Shown here piece after piece: positions 7,879 through 14,747 of a stretch of 25,486 nt of DNA. The position numbers were made by a program, and so were the translations under genes. Location of the stretch: positions 1 to 25,486 of the forward strand of contig JAJVUU010000026.1 of assembly GCA_021621525.1 (NCBI GenBank), in the 5' to 3' direction. The DNA is from Caryophanales bacterium (GTDB taxonomy: Bacteria; Bacillota_I; Bacilli_A; RFN20; CAG-288). The notes beneath the pieces are model-generated. The model was not told the DNA's origin. It searched no databases and saw only the letters and a program-made list of their open reading frames with translations. The stretch's first letter is position 1, and every line of letters starts with the position of its first letter.

Positions 7879-8204
7879 ATCTATGGATCGTCATGCTGAT
7901 TGCAGGAGGCATTCTTCTTGCCATCGGTCTCGTCTTAGGTATACTTATCGTCGTCGCTGAAAAATTCCTCCATGTCGAGGAGGATTCCCGTATTGCTGAT
8001 GTTGAAAAGATGCTTCCGAACTTCAATTGCGGTGCCTGCGGTCATGCAGGTTGCCATGATATGGCGGAAGCCATCGTCAAGGGTGAACAGAAGAAGCTTT
8101 CTGCCTGCAAACCCGGCAACAAAGAAAAGAACTATGATCCGATCATCAACTATATGAAGGAACATCCGGATGCGGATGGCACCCTTCATGTCCCTACCAT
8201 CTAA
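7875..8204 (+). CDS. rnfB: Truncated-form Rnf subunit B (anchor plus Fe-S motif)
   Basis: RnfB is normally the ferredoxin-accepting subunit: membrane helix, a four-cysteine Fe-S domain, then one or more ferredoxin-like domains. Here there are only 109 residues. A membrane helix spans about 5-27, and the Fe-S motif NCGACGHAGCHDMAEAI supplies C52, C55 and C60, with C78 as fourth ligand. The protein then ends 31 residues later with no 2x4Fe-4S domain. The frame is clean and an opposite-strand gene starts its own 3' end at 8201, so the missing part is not lying downstream in another frame. AAAGGAG lies about 12 bases before the ATG. The identification as RnfB rests on the motif and on the operon position. 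Confidence 0.85.
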   Translation: MNLWIVMLIAGGILLAIGLVLGILIVVAEKFLHVEEDSRIADVEKMLPNFNCGACGHAGCHDMAEAIVKGEQKKLSACKPGNKEKNYDPIINYMKEHPDADGTLHVPTI

Positions 8205-8479
8205 TTGCGGTCGCCGTTTTCTCTGGTGACGTAATCGTAGGGTTGGGCACAATCCATGTCGTCGGCATCGTCTTTGGAATCCGACATGTGGTTTTTGTCC
8301 CGAATCATGTTTCTGTCTTCGATGGAAACGATGGTGTTCCTATCGTTGTATTCGTCTAGATTTCCAAGGCTGGCATGACCTGTGATAGGTTTGTCCGACC
8401 TTGGAAGTCTTTTTTTACAATGTGGGCAGGTGAAGGTAAATTCCGGTATTTCTTGATTGCAGAATGGACAGATTCTCAT
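8201..8479 (-). CDS. Small zinc-ribbon protein
   Basis: A 92-residue protein that opens with a zinc-ribbon, C4-P-F-C7-x10-C18-P-H-C21, followed by a hydrophilic, Asp/Asn-rich tail with no membrane segment. It is probably cytoplasmic and metal-binding; the function is unknown. The frame and codon use look like those of neighbouring genes. Its stop TAG (8201-8203) interlocks with the rnfB stop TAA (8202-8204), so the two convergent genes share four bases and there is no terminator between them. The ribosome site is weak (GAGG, about 9 bases ahead of ATG). Confidence 0.75.
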   Translation of the reverse strand: MRICPFCNQEIPEFTFTCPHCKKRLPRSDKPITGHASLGNLDEYNDRNTIVSIEDRNMIRDKNHMSDSKDDADDMDCAQPYDYVTRENGDRN

Positions 8480-8504
8480 AAAGATGGCCTCGATTTCTTT
8501 GAAT

Positions 8505-8510
8505 ATTATA
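8505..8510 (-). promoter_or_regulatory. -10 box for zinc-ribbon gene
   Basis: TATAAT on the minus strand (ATTATA on +) lies 25 bases upstream of the ATG at 8479. The -35 region 17 bases further up reads TTCCAC and is weak. It stands back to back with the promoter of the HAD gene. Confidence 0.45.
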
Positions 8511-8538
8511 GTACTTGCTTCAAAAAGGTGGAAAAACT

Positions 8539-8567
8539 TTGTTTTTCTGTCGATATCTTAATATAAT
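8539..8567 (+). promoter_or_regulatory. Strong sigma-A type promoter for HAD gene
   Basis: TTGTTT (8539-8544), a 17-base spacer, and a perfect TATAAT (8562-8567). The expected transcript starts near 8574 and reaches the ATG at 8589 with an ample ribosome site. Confidence 0.7.
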
Positions 8568-8588
8568 GATGGAAAGGAAGGCACTCCC

Positions 8589-9431
8589 ATGAACAGAAAG
8601 ACTATTGTCGCTTTTATTTATGATTTTGATCATACGCTCTGCACGACAGATATGCAGAACTATTCTTTCATTCCGTCTTTGGAAATCGAACCCAAGGAAT
8701 TCTGGGAGGAAGCCAACAGGCTTACCAAGAAAGAACACATGGATGCTCTTCTTGCCTATATGTATCTCATGATCTCAAAATCGAGGGAGAAGGGACTTCC
8801 TGTCACCAGGGAGGCCTTTGTCAATCTGGGAAAGGATATCCAGCTTTTCAGCGGTGTGAAGGATTGGTTTGATAGAATCAACCTGTATGGAAAAAGCAAA
8901 GGCATTGAGGTTCAGCACTATGTCATTTCCTCTGGAAACAAGGAAATCATCGAAGGAAGTGAAATCGCATCTTCCTTCAAGAAAATCTATGCATGCGAAT
9001 ATCTTTATGATGAAAAGGGTGAAGCCATCTGGCCGAAGTCGGTCATCAATTATACGACGAAGACACAGTTCATATACCGTATCAACAAGGGTGTGCTTGA
9101 TATTTCCGAGAATGACAAGGTCAATGCATCCATGCCGGATGAGAAGAAGCCCGTTCCTTTCCAGAACATGATCTATATCGCCGATGGTCTTACGGATGTT
9201 CCATGCATGAAGCTTGTCCGGGCCAATGGAGGAACAGCCATCGCTGTTTTTGACAAGAACAAGAAGCCTGCCAAGAACCTTCTTACCAATGGAAGAGTTG
9301 ACTTTGTCTGTGAAGCAGATTATTCCTACGGTTCTCAGATCGATAGGATTGCCAAACTCCTGATTGATAAGATTGCTCCTCTTGATCAGCTTTATCAGCT
9401 TCATAATACTCAGATGGAAGAAGGAAAATAA
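8589..9431 (+). CDS. HAD-family phosphatase
   Basis: A 280-residue haloacid-dehalogenase-type hydrolase, probably a cytoplasmic phosphatase of the phosphoserine-phosphatase-like branch. Motif I is YDFDHTLC with nucleophile Asp12 and acid/base Asp14. Motif II is in HYVISSGNKE. Motif IV is YIADGLTDVP, with metal ligands Asp199 and Asp203. A helical cap lies between motifs I and II (roughly residues 25-100). The substrate cannot be told from the sequence. GGAAAGGAAGG ends 7 bases before the ATG. It is a single gene with its own promoter and a bidirectional terminator. Confidence 0.88.
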   Translation: MNRKTIVAFIYDFDHTLCTTDMQNYSFIPSLEIEPKEFWEEANRLTKKEHMDALLAYMYLMISKSREKGLPVTREAFVNLGKDIQLFSGVKDWFDRINLYGKSKGIEVQHYVISSGNKEIIEGSEIASSFKKIYACEYLYDEKGEAIWPKSVINYTTKTQFIYRINKGVLDISENDKVNASMPDEKKPVPFQNMIYIADGLTDVPCMKLVRANGGTAIAVFDKNKKPAKNLLTNGRVDFVCEADYSYGSQIDRIAKLLIDKIAPLDQLYQLHNTQMEEGK

Positions 9432-9435
9432 AAAT

Positions 9436-9476
9436 CTCCGAAGGAAGTCCCATATGGATAACCTTCGGAGTTTTTT
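9436..9476. terminator. Bidirectional terminator
   Basis: The arms CTCCGAAGG (9436-9444) and CCTTCGGAG (9462-9470) form a perfect 9-bp stem around a 17-base loop. Six T residues follow on the + strand; on the - strand the mirror ATTTTT follows. It lies between the convergent HAD gene and the small membrane protein gene and can serve both. Confidence 0.88.
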
Positions 9477-9504
9477 GATTGTAGATGAAACAGTCTGATG
9501 GTGA

Positions 9505-9867
9505 TCAGTCTTCTTCGGCAATTTCCTTGGCCAGGGAAAGGATATCGGCTGCATACTTCTTCTTTCCGGCATTGAACATTTTCTTATAGATAGGATAGTT
9601 GATGCTGACGCCGAAGATGCCGACGGCACCGATGAGGATGCCTAGGATGATGTCCTTGATGTACCCGTTGCCGATGACTCTCATGGCAAGGCACATGCCG
9701 ATGCCAAGGACCAAAACAGATACAACGCCGAAAGTATAGATGAAGATGGTAGCTGGGAGTTTTGCTTTTGCATCAAGCTTCTTCAACTTAACTGCTTTGC
9801 TTGTATCCTTGACGGAATACTCGTTGGCGACGGCTTCTGCATAAATTTTGTCTGTGTTCATGTTCAT
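9505..9867 (-). CDS. Small two-helix membrane protein
   Basis: A 120-residue protein with a hydrophilic Lys-rich N-terminal third, two membrane helices (about residues 39-63 and 70-92), and a short charged C-terminal helix with the sequence KMFNAGKKKYAADILSL. Similar small proteins occur in many Firmicutes, usually annotated as hypothetical; I do not know a function. The first of two nearby ATGs is chosen because AAGGAG lies about 8-9 bases before it. It may be transcribed from its own weak -10 (TAGAAT, near 9898-9903) or by read-through from rsmI, since no terminator is seen in the 130 bases between. Confidence 0.75.
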   Translation of the reverse strand: MNMNTDKIYAEAVANEYSVKDTSKAVKLKKLDAKAKLPATIFIYTFGVVSVLVLGIGMCLAMRVIGNGYIKDIILGILIGAVGIFGVSINYPIYKKMFNAGKKKYAADILSLAKEIAEED

Positions 9868-9997
9868 GTTGTGTTCTCCTTGATTGACAAGGATATTCTA
9901 TGGAAAAGCGATGAACAACACAGAAAAGAGGAAATGTCGATTTGATGAATGACTGTCTATGGCCTTGGATTTCTATGTGGGATAGTAGGAATTTCGA

Positions 9998-10858
9998 TTA
10001 TTTCTTGATGGTCAGTCCGAGCTTATAGACATCGTTCTTGGACAGGTTGTTGTCGGATGCAATCTCTTTGCTCAGGGAAGAAAGGCTCTTTCCTTCCTTC
10101 AGTCCTTTTTTTAAGAGGACAATGATATCTTTTTCAGAAAGGATTTCATCCTGTTTCGATCCTTCGATGATGATGATGCATTCCCCTTTTTCTTCGATGG
10201 GATTGGTGGTGAGCTCCTCCAATGTGCCGTGGATGACTTCCTCATGGATCTTGGTGAGCTCACGGATGACAGAGGCCTCTCTTTGATTTGAGAAGACTTC
10301 TTTCATGATGGCAAGGGTCTTCAGAAGTCTTTTTGGGGATTCATAGAAGATCAGCGTCTCCTTTCTTGACTTCAGTTCTGAAAGGAAGGCTTTGATCTGC
10401 CCTTGCTTTGTCGGCAAGAAACCATAGAAGGAGAAGTCGGCACTGTCGATGCCGGATAAGACAAGGGCAGATAAAGATGCCGTAGGTCCAGGAAGGATGG
10501 TGACAGGGACACCGGCTTCATAACAGGTCTTGACAAGCAAGGCACCGGGATCGGAGATTCCGGGCATGCCGGCATCGGAACAATATGCCATCGTCCAATG
10601 ATTTTTCTTGATTTCTTCGACGATTTTCCTGGACTGGCTGAGCTCAGTCTGGGCATATAAGGAAATCAGCTTCTTGGGCTTGATGTCTAGCCTTGAGAGA
10701 AGAAGGCCGGTGTTCCTGGTGTCTTCACAGGCGATGACATCGGCTTTCTTCAGGAAGTTGATGGCACGAAGGGTGATGTCCTCGATGTTTCCAATCGGGG
10801 TTGCGACAAGCCCGACTAGAGGGCCATCTGGATTCTTATAGGGATTATTTCTTATCAT
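9998..10858 (-). CDS. rsmI: 16S rRNA 2'-O-methyltransferase RsmI
   Basis: SAM-dependent methyltransferase that modifies the ribose of C1402 of 16S rRNA in the decoding centre. The 286-residue protein has the tetrapyrrole-methylase-like fold signatures LVATPIGNIEDITLRA (17-32), ACEDTRNTG (43-51), YCSDAGMPGISDPG (91-104) and LPGPTASLSALVLSG (121-135), then FYGFLPTK and IFYESPKRL. The ATG lies 14 bases inside the end of ricT with only a weak ribosome site, so it probably depends on translation of ricT. It is the last gene of the dnaX-to-rsmI block; in Bacillus the same gene (yabC/rsmI) lies close to ricT (yaaT). Confidence 0.95.
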   Translation of the reverse strand: MIRNNPYKNPDGPLVGLVATPIGNIEDITLRAINFLKKADVIACEDTRNTGLLLSRLDIKPKKLISLYAQTELSQSRKIVEEIKKNHWTMAYCSDAGMPGISDPGALLVKTCYEAGVPVTILPGPTASLSALVLSGIDSADFSFYGFLPTKQGQIKAFLSELKSRKETLIFYESPKRLLKTLAIMKEVFSNQREASVIRELTKIHEEVIHGTLEELTTNPIEEKGECIIIIEGSKQDEILSEKDIIVLLKKGLKEGKSLSSLSKEIASDNNLSKNDVYKLGLTIKK

Positions 10859-12128
10859 CGTTCTTTACCGGATGGACATCGAGAACGGATTTGTCGGCAA
10901 TCTGCGAAACCGGTATGAAGCCGGAATCCTTCTTTGCTGCAGTTCCTCCGTTGGAATGGAATCCTTTTCTTGGATTGTTGTTATAGGAATGGTTGTTCTT
11001 GCCGTTGAAGGAACGGTTCCTGTTTTGATTGGCGGTGTTGTTCTGCTTCTGGGTCTGGCTGTTCTTATTTGGAACACCGTTCTTGCTGTTTGCTGTATTC
11101 TTTGGTGACTGTGGCTTTCCGTTTCGACTTTGCTGGTTTGGTCTGCTTCCGGATCTGCTGTCTTTCTTGGATAGCTTTTCCTTGGTCTCTTCACGACGTT
11201 TCTTTTCGTTCTTTTCAATCTGGGCGATACGATTGGCAGTATCTTTTACGCCATGTCCGCTCAAATCGACACCGGAATTGACATCCTTCTTCAGGAATTC
11301 AGAGCCATCGGTCTTGGAAAGACCCTTCTTGACCCTTTCGAATTCTTCCTTGTTGAAGGACTCATAGTTGTCTCCGTTATAGGCAGTGATGGTCCCGGTG
11401 AGAAGGTTGAGACCGGTGACTTCATAGTTCTTGCTGTTATAGGCGAATTTTTCTCCGATTTTTGGATAAAGAGGTCTGAGCTTGGAATAGGCTTCATCCT
11501 CGAACTTCAGACAGCACATCAGCTTTCCACACTGGCCTGATAGCTTTGGGATGTTGATGGAAAGGAGCTGGTTTTTGGCCATGGTGATGGAGATGCCGTC
11601 GAACTGCTTTAGGAAGGTAGCGCAACATAAAGGGAGCCCGCATGGACCTAAGCCTCCTATGGTCTTTGCCTGATCACGGGGACCGATCTGTCGAAGCTCA
11701 ATCTTGAGATGGTATGTGCCGTTAAGAAGGCGGACGAGCTCTCTGAAATCCACTCTTGCATCACTTGTGAAGGTGACGAGGACCTTGTTCTGCTCGATGT
11801 CGAGATAGGATTTCAATACCTTCATATTGAGCTTGAGCTGGTTTGCCAGGCTCTGGGTGGATTTGGAAATTTCTTCTCCCTGCTTTAAAGAACGCCTTGT
11901 AAAATCCATGTCGCCGAAGGTTGCGATTCTCAGAATCTCCGGGAACATGGTGCTGAAGTTGGCCTTCTTTGTCTCTTCTTCATCAGGAACTCTGATTTTG
12001 ACGACTTTTCCAGGGAAGGTTCCATGTGGTGTCTCGACAATGACGGTGGCTCCGACGGAGACATCCTTGCCGGTACGATAGTATGTCATTCCCATGAAGT
12101 CGAATGGTATGCCTAGTAATGTGATCAT
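10845..12128 (-). CDS. ricT: RicT/YaaT, PSP1-domain protein
   Basis: PSP1-family protein; in Bacillus the homologue acts with RicA and RicF in a complex that guides RNase Y-dependent mRNA processing and carries Fe-S clusters. The core covers about residues 1-270. It has two cysteine clusters, GPCGLPLCC (C163, C168, C169) and GQCGKLMCC (C200, C205, C206). An unusual tail of about 85 residues (320-405) is rich in Asn, Gln, Lys and Ser and probably disordered; it ends in a short hydrophobic stretch (FIPVSQIADKSVLDV). I chose ATG 12128: AAAGGA lies 7 bases ahead, just at the end of holB. An ATG at 12185 would sit well inside holB. ricA and ricF are not in the window. Confidence 0.93.
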   Translation of the reverse strand: MITLLGIPFDFMGMTYYRTGKDVSVGATVIVETPHGTFPGKVVKIRVPDEEETKKANFSTMFPEILRIATFGDMDFTRRSLKQGEEISKSTQSLANQLKLNMKVLKSYLDIEQNKVLVTFTSDARVDFRELVRLLNGTYHLKIELRQIGPRDQAKTIGGLGPCGLPLCCATFLKQFDGISITMAKNQLLSINIPKLSGQCGKLMCCLKFEDEAYSKLRPLYPKIGEKFAYNSKNYEVTGLNLLTGTITAYNGDNYESFNKEEFERVKKGLSKTDGSEFLKKDVNSGVDLSGHGVKDTANRIAQIEKNEKKRREETKEKLSKKDSRSGSRPNQQSRNGKPQSPKNTANSKNGVPNKNSQTQKQNNTANQNRNRSFNGKNNHSYNNNPRKGFHSNGGTAAKKDSGFIPVSQIADKSVLDVHPVKNDDKK

Positions 12129-12132
12129 ATCG

Positions 12133-13146
12133 TTATCCTTTCTCATCCAATGAACGCAAGAATCTTGCACAGCTGAGTGTGGCATTGTAGTTGAGATTCT
12201 TATGTGTCAGTATTTCTTTGATTGTGTCGATTCCTTTTCCAATCTCTTCCTGATGCTTCTGCAGATCATGAATCAGGTCTTGGAATGGAAAATCCTCTTC
12301 TGGATGATCGACCAATGTTTTTTCGAATAAATTCAGAATTGTCAGATACATCCAATTATAACACTTGCTTTCTTTCAATATGGTGGTTTCCTTCAAAAGT
12401 GTGTAGCAGGAAGCCGGGTAATTGGAACAATAATCGTTCAGGAATGCTTCTCCGGCCGAGATTCCATCAAGGATCATTCTTTCATTCTGGATTTTATCCT
12501 TGATTTCTTCCAAGGTGGCAAAGTTCTCTGAAAGGATATATGCCTGCATGCAAGAAAGATGGACGATGGTATCCTTCTTCTTTCCTTCTTCGTGGAAGTG
12601 GAATTCCTGTTGGAGCAGATTCTCTTTCAGCTTCTTGATTTCGATTGGGAAGACCCGGACGGAAAGGGAACGGGAAAGAATGGTGGGGAGAACTCTTTCA
12701 AGGTTGTTGGTCGTCAAGAAGGCAACCTGACCGACCTTCGGTTCTTCCAAGAATTTGAGCAAGGCATTGGCGGCCTCGTTGTTGATGTTCTCGACATGAT
12801 TGATGACGTAGGACAGGCGGTGTCCCTTCTCATAGGCTGAGAGAGAAAATTTCTTTTCAAGCTCCTGGATTTCGCCTTTCTTGATCATGTCATCCTGTCC
12901 GTCGATCAGGATGAAATCAGGACGAATGCCTTCCTCGAATCTCTTGCAGGAATCACATTCGTTGCATGCAAGTTCGCTTTTCTCGCATCCGAGGGATTTT
13001 GCCAGATACAAGGCAAGGTCCCTCAAAGGCGCGTTTTTTGGACCATAGAGAATATAGGCACCGGAAAGTCGGTCTCTTTTTCTTGAATTGAGAAAGAGAC
13101 GATATAGGTTCGGTTCATATTTCTCCAAGGTTTCTCTGTCTAGCAT
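12133..13146 (-). CDS. holB: DNA polymerase III delta' subunit
   Basis: Clamp-loader subunit that works with DnaX and HolA to place the beta clamp on DNA. The 337-residue AAA+ protein shows the zinc module C54-x6-C61-x2-C64-x2-C67, a helical stretch with ALLKFLEEPKVGQVAFLTTNN, and ILSRSLSVRVFPI corresponding to the arginine-finger (SRC) region. The nucleotide-binding loop is degenerate (YGPKNAPL, no GKT), so it probably does not hydrolyse ATP, as in many delta' proteins. The ATG overlaps the end of tmk by 7 bases. Its stop is 4 bases before the ricT start. Confidence 0.93.
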   Translation of the reverse strand: MLDRETLEKYEPNLYRLFLNSRKRDRLSGAYILYGPKNAPLRDLALYLAKSLGCEKSELACNECDSCKRFEEGIRPDFILIDGQDDMIKKGEIQELEKKFSLSAYEKGHRLSYVINHVENINNEAANALLKFLEEPKVGQVAFLTTNNLERVLPTILSRSLSVRVFPIEIKKLKENLLQQEFHFHEEGKKKDTIVHLSCMQAYILSENFATLEEIKDKIQNERMILDGISAGEAFLNDYCSNYPASCYTLLKETTILKESKCYNWMYLTILNLFEKTLVDHPEEDFPFQDLIHDLQKHQEEIGKGIDTIKEILTHKNLNYNATLSCARFLRSLDEKG

Positions 13147-13778
13147 GTCTTCATTTTACAGGAGATGATGTTCTTGATTTCTTTCACTTCCTCTTCGATG
13201 GTCTTGGAAGCATCGATACGGACGATTCTCTCCGGGAATTTCTTCAAAAGAAGAAGATAGGCATCATATACTTTGTTGTGGAATTCGAGTTTCTCAAGAT
13301 CAAGGCGGTTGATTTCACTCTCATCCCTGTTCTGGGCGATTCTCTTCAAGGCAACTTCAGGCCTGACGTCCAAAAAGAAAGTGATATCCGGCATGGTATC
13401 GTCGATGGCGAAGGCATTGATGGAATAGACGGCATCGATACCGATGTTCCTTGCATATCCCTGATATGCCAGGGAAGAGTCAAGGTACCTGTCGGATATG
13501 ACTATTTTTCCTTCCTTGAGTGCAGGAAGGACGATTTCAGCAAGATGCTGCCTCCTGCTTGCAGCATAAAGAAGGGCTTCGGTCCTTGGATCCATCATGG
13601 TGTTTTTTTTGTCCAGGATGATGTTCCTGATTTCTTCGGCAATGAGACTTCCGCCAGGCTCCCTGGTGACAAGCGGGGTGATGCCGGCTTTTTGAAGCTC
13701 GATGCTCAAAGCCTGGATGACGCTTGTCTTGCCGCAGCCATCGCAGCCTTCAAATGTGATAAACAGACCTTTGTTCAT
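13140..13778 (-). CDS. tmk: Thymidylate kinase
   Basis: Phosphorylates dTMP to dTDP for DNA synthesis. The 212-residue protein has the P-loop EGCDGCGKTS (10-19), the dTMP-binding TREPGGSLIAEEIR region, and the SDRYLDSSLAYQG motif with the catalytic Asp-Arg. Length and domain order are normal. Its ATG overlaps the recR stop in an ATGA arrangement, and AAGGAGG lies 10 bases upstream. The place next to holB is the same as in Bacillus and relatives. Confidence 0.96.
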   Translation of the reverse strand: MNKGLFITFEGCDGCGKTSVIQALSIELQKAGITPLVTREPGGSLIAEEIRNIILDKKNTMMDPRTEALLYAASRRQHLAEIVLPALKEGKIVISDRYLDSSLAYQGYARNIGIDAVYSINAFAIDDTMPDITFFLDVRPEVALKRIAQNRDESEINRLDLEKLEFHNKVYDAYLLLLKKFPERIVRIDASKTIEEEVKEIKNIISCKMKTC

Positions 13779-14392
13779 TCTTTCTTTCCTCCTTCATCGA
13801 GTGATATCCTGCCTTTGATTGATGATGCGATGGTAAGGTTGTCCAGGTATTCCAGGTTCGTTCCGATAGGTATGCCGTTGGCAAGTTTGGAAATATGGAT
13901 TTCCGGATCGTTCTTATAAAGATTGGCGATGTATAGTGCGGTTGTCTCACCCTCGAGGTCCGTCGGAAGGGCGAGGATGATTTCACGCACTTTGTTTTCT
14001 TCGACATGCTTCTTCAGAAGCGGAATGCCGATTGCTTCCGGAGTCCTGTTCCTGAGTGGAGAGAGAGTCCCCTTCAAGGCAAAATAGACACCATGATAGC
14101 CGTCGGTCTTTTCGATGGAAAGGATGTCCCTGCTGTCTGAGACGACCAGAAGGAGATGCCTGTCTCTGGATGTATCGGAACAAATCGGGCATTCGGTATC
14201 ATAGTATGTTCCGCAGTTCGGACAGCACTTCACTTTGTCGTTTGCATCCTGCAAGGCAAGGATGAAGGCATCCCTGTCTTCCTTTGACAGACCGAGTGTG
14301 GCATAGGCAAGCCGCTCAGCGGTGCGAAAGCCGATTCCGGGAAGTTTCTTGTAGGAGGCGATGAGGTCCTGGATCGTCTTAATTGTTTCCAT
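13775..14392 (-). CDS. recR: Recombination mediator RecR
   Basis: DNA-binding protein that helps RecF/RecO load RecA at gaps and breaks. It has 205 residues: a helix-hairpin-helix region (KKLPGIGFRTAERLAY, 15-30), a C4 zinc finger (C57-x2-C60-x7-C68-x2-C71) and a Toprim domain with LLVVSDSRDIL and ILALPTDLEGETTALYI. I chose ATG 14392 because METIKTIQDLIASYKKLPG is the family N-terminus; an upstream ATG at 14473 would only read through ybaB. The ATG lies 14 bases inside the end of ybaB, so the two are coupled. Confidence 0.95.
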   Translation of the reverse strand: METIKTIQDLIASYKKLPGIGFRTAERLAYATLGLSKEDRDAFILALQDANDKVKCCPNCGTYYDTECPICSDTSRDRHLLLVVSDSRDILSIEKTDGYHGVYFALKGTLSPLRNRTPEAIGIPLLKKHVEENKVREIILALPTDLEGETTALYIANLYKNDPEIHISKLANGIPIGTNLEYLDNLTIASSIKGRISLDEGGKKE

Positions 14393-14732
14393 TGTATTGC
14401 TCTTTCTGGATGGAGTTGATGTCGAGCTGTATCTCATTCTTGAGATGGTCCTGGTCGGCATTGACGGCACCATGGAGGTTGTTGATCAGCCTCATGATGC
14501 CAGCTTCAATCTGACCTTTGCTGGCAGTCTCATAGAAGGACTGGTCGATATGGACTTCAAGAATCGTACCATCCCCCTTCATTTTACAGGAGATTCCTTG
14601 ATATTTACCCTGGTATTCATTGTTTTGGATACGGGTGAATTTATCCTGATAGTCCTTTGCCTTCTGCTGAAGCATGAACATATCGGTTGCCTGTTTGGCT
14701 TTTTTCAGATTTTCGTCTTTGTTGTCATCCAT
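14379..14732 (-). CDS. YbaB/EbfC family nucleoid-associated protein
   Basis: Small DNA-binding protein of the YbaB/EbfC family, nearly always found between dnaX and recR. The 117 residues include a long N-terminal helix (QQKAKDYQDKFTRIQNNEY), the central sheet KYQGISCKMKGDGTILEVHI and a C-terminal helical part. It lacks the Met/Gln-rich start of many homologues and has a divergent acidic N-terminus (MDDNKDEN). AAAAGGAGG lies 9 bases before the ATG. It is assigned by this sheet pattern and above all by position. Confidence 0.88.
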   Translation of the reverse strand: MDDNKDENLKKAKQATDMFMLQQKAKDYQDKFTRIQNNEYQGKYQGISCKMKGDGTILEVHIDQSFYETASKGQIEAGIMRLINNLHGAVNADQDHLKNEIQLDINSIQKEQYNGNN

Positions 14733-14747
14733 GGTGGTATCCTCCTT

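Noticed and set aside
8150..8300. Frameshift that would have cut the ferredoxin part off rnfB
   Set aside because: No frame of the + strand after 8204 encodes CxxCxxC ferredoxin motifs, and the - strand holds its own zinc-ribbon gene there. The short RnfB appears genuine in this sequence.
12133..13146. HolB as a broken gene because its P-loop lacks GKT
   Set aside because: A degenerate nucleotide loop is common in delta' subunits; the frame, length, zinc cysteines and SR motif are intact.
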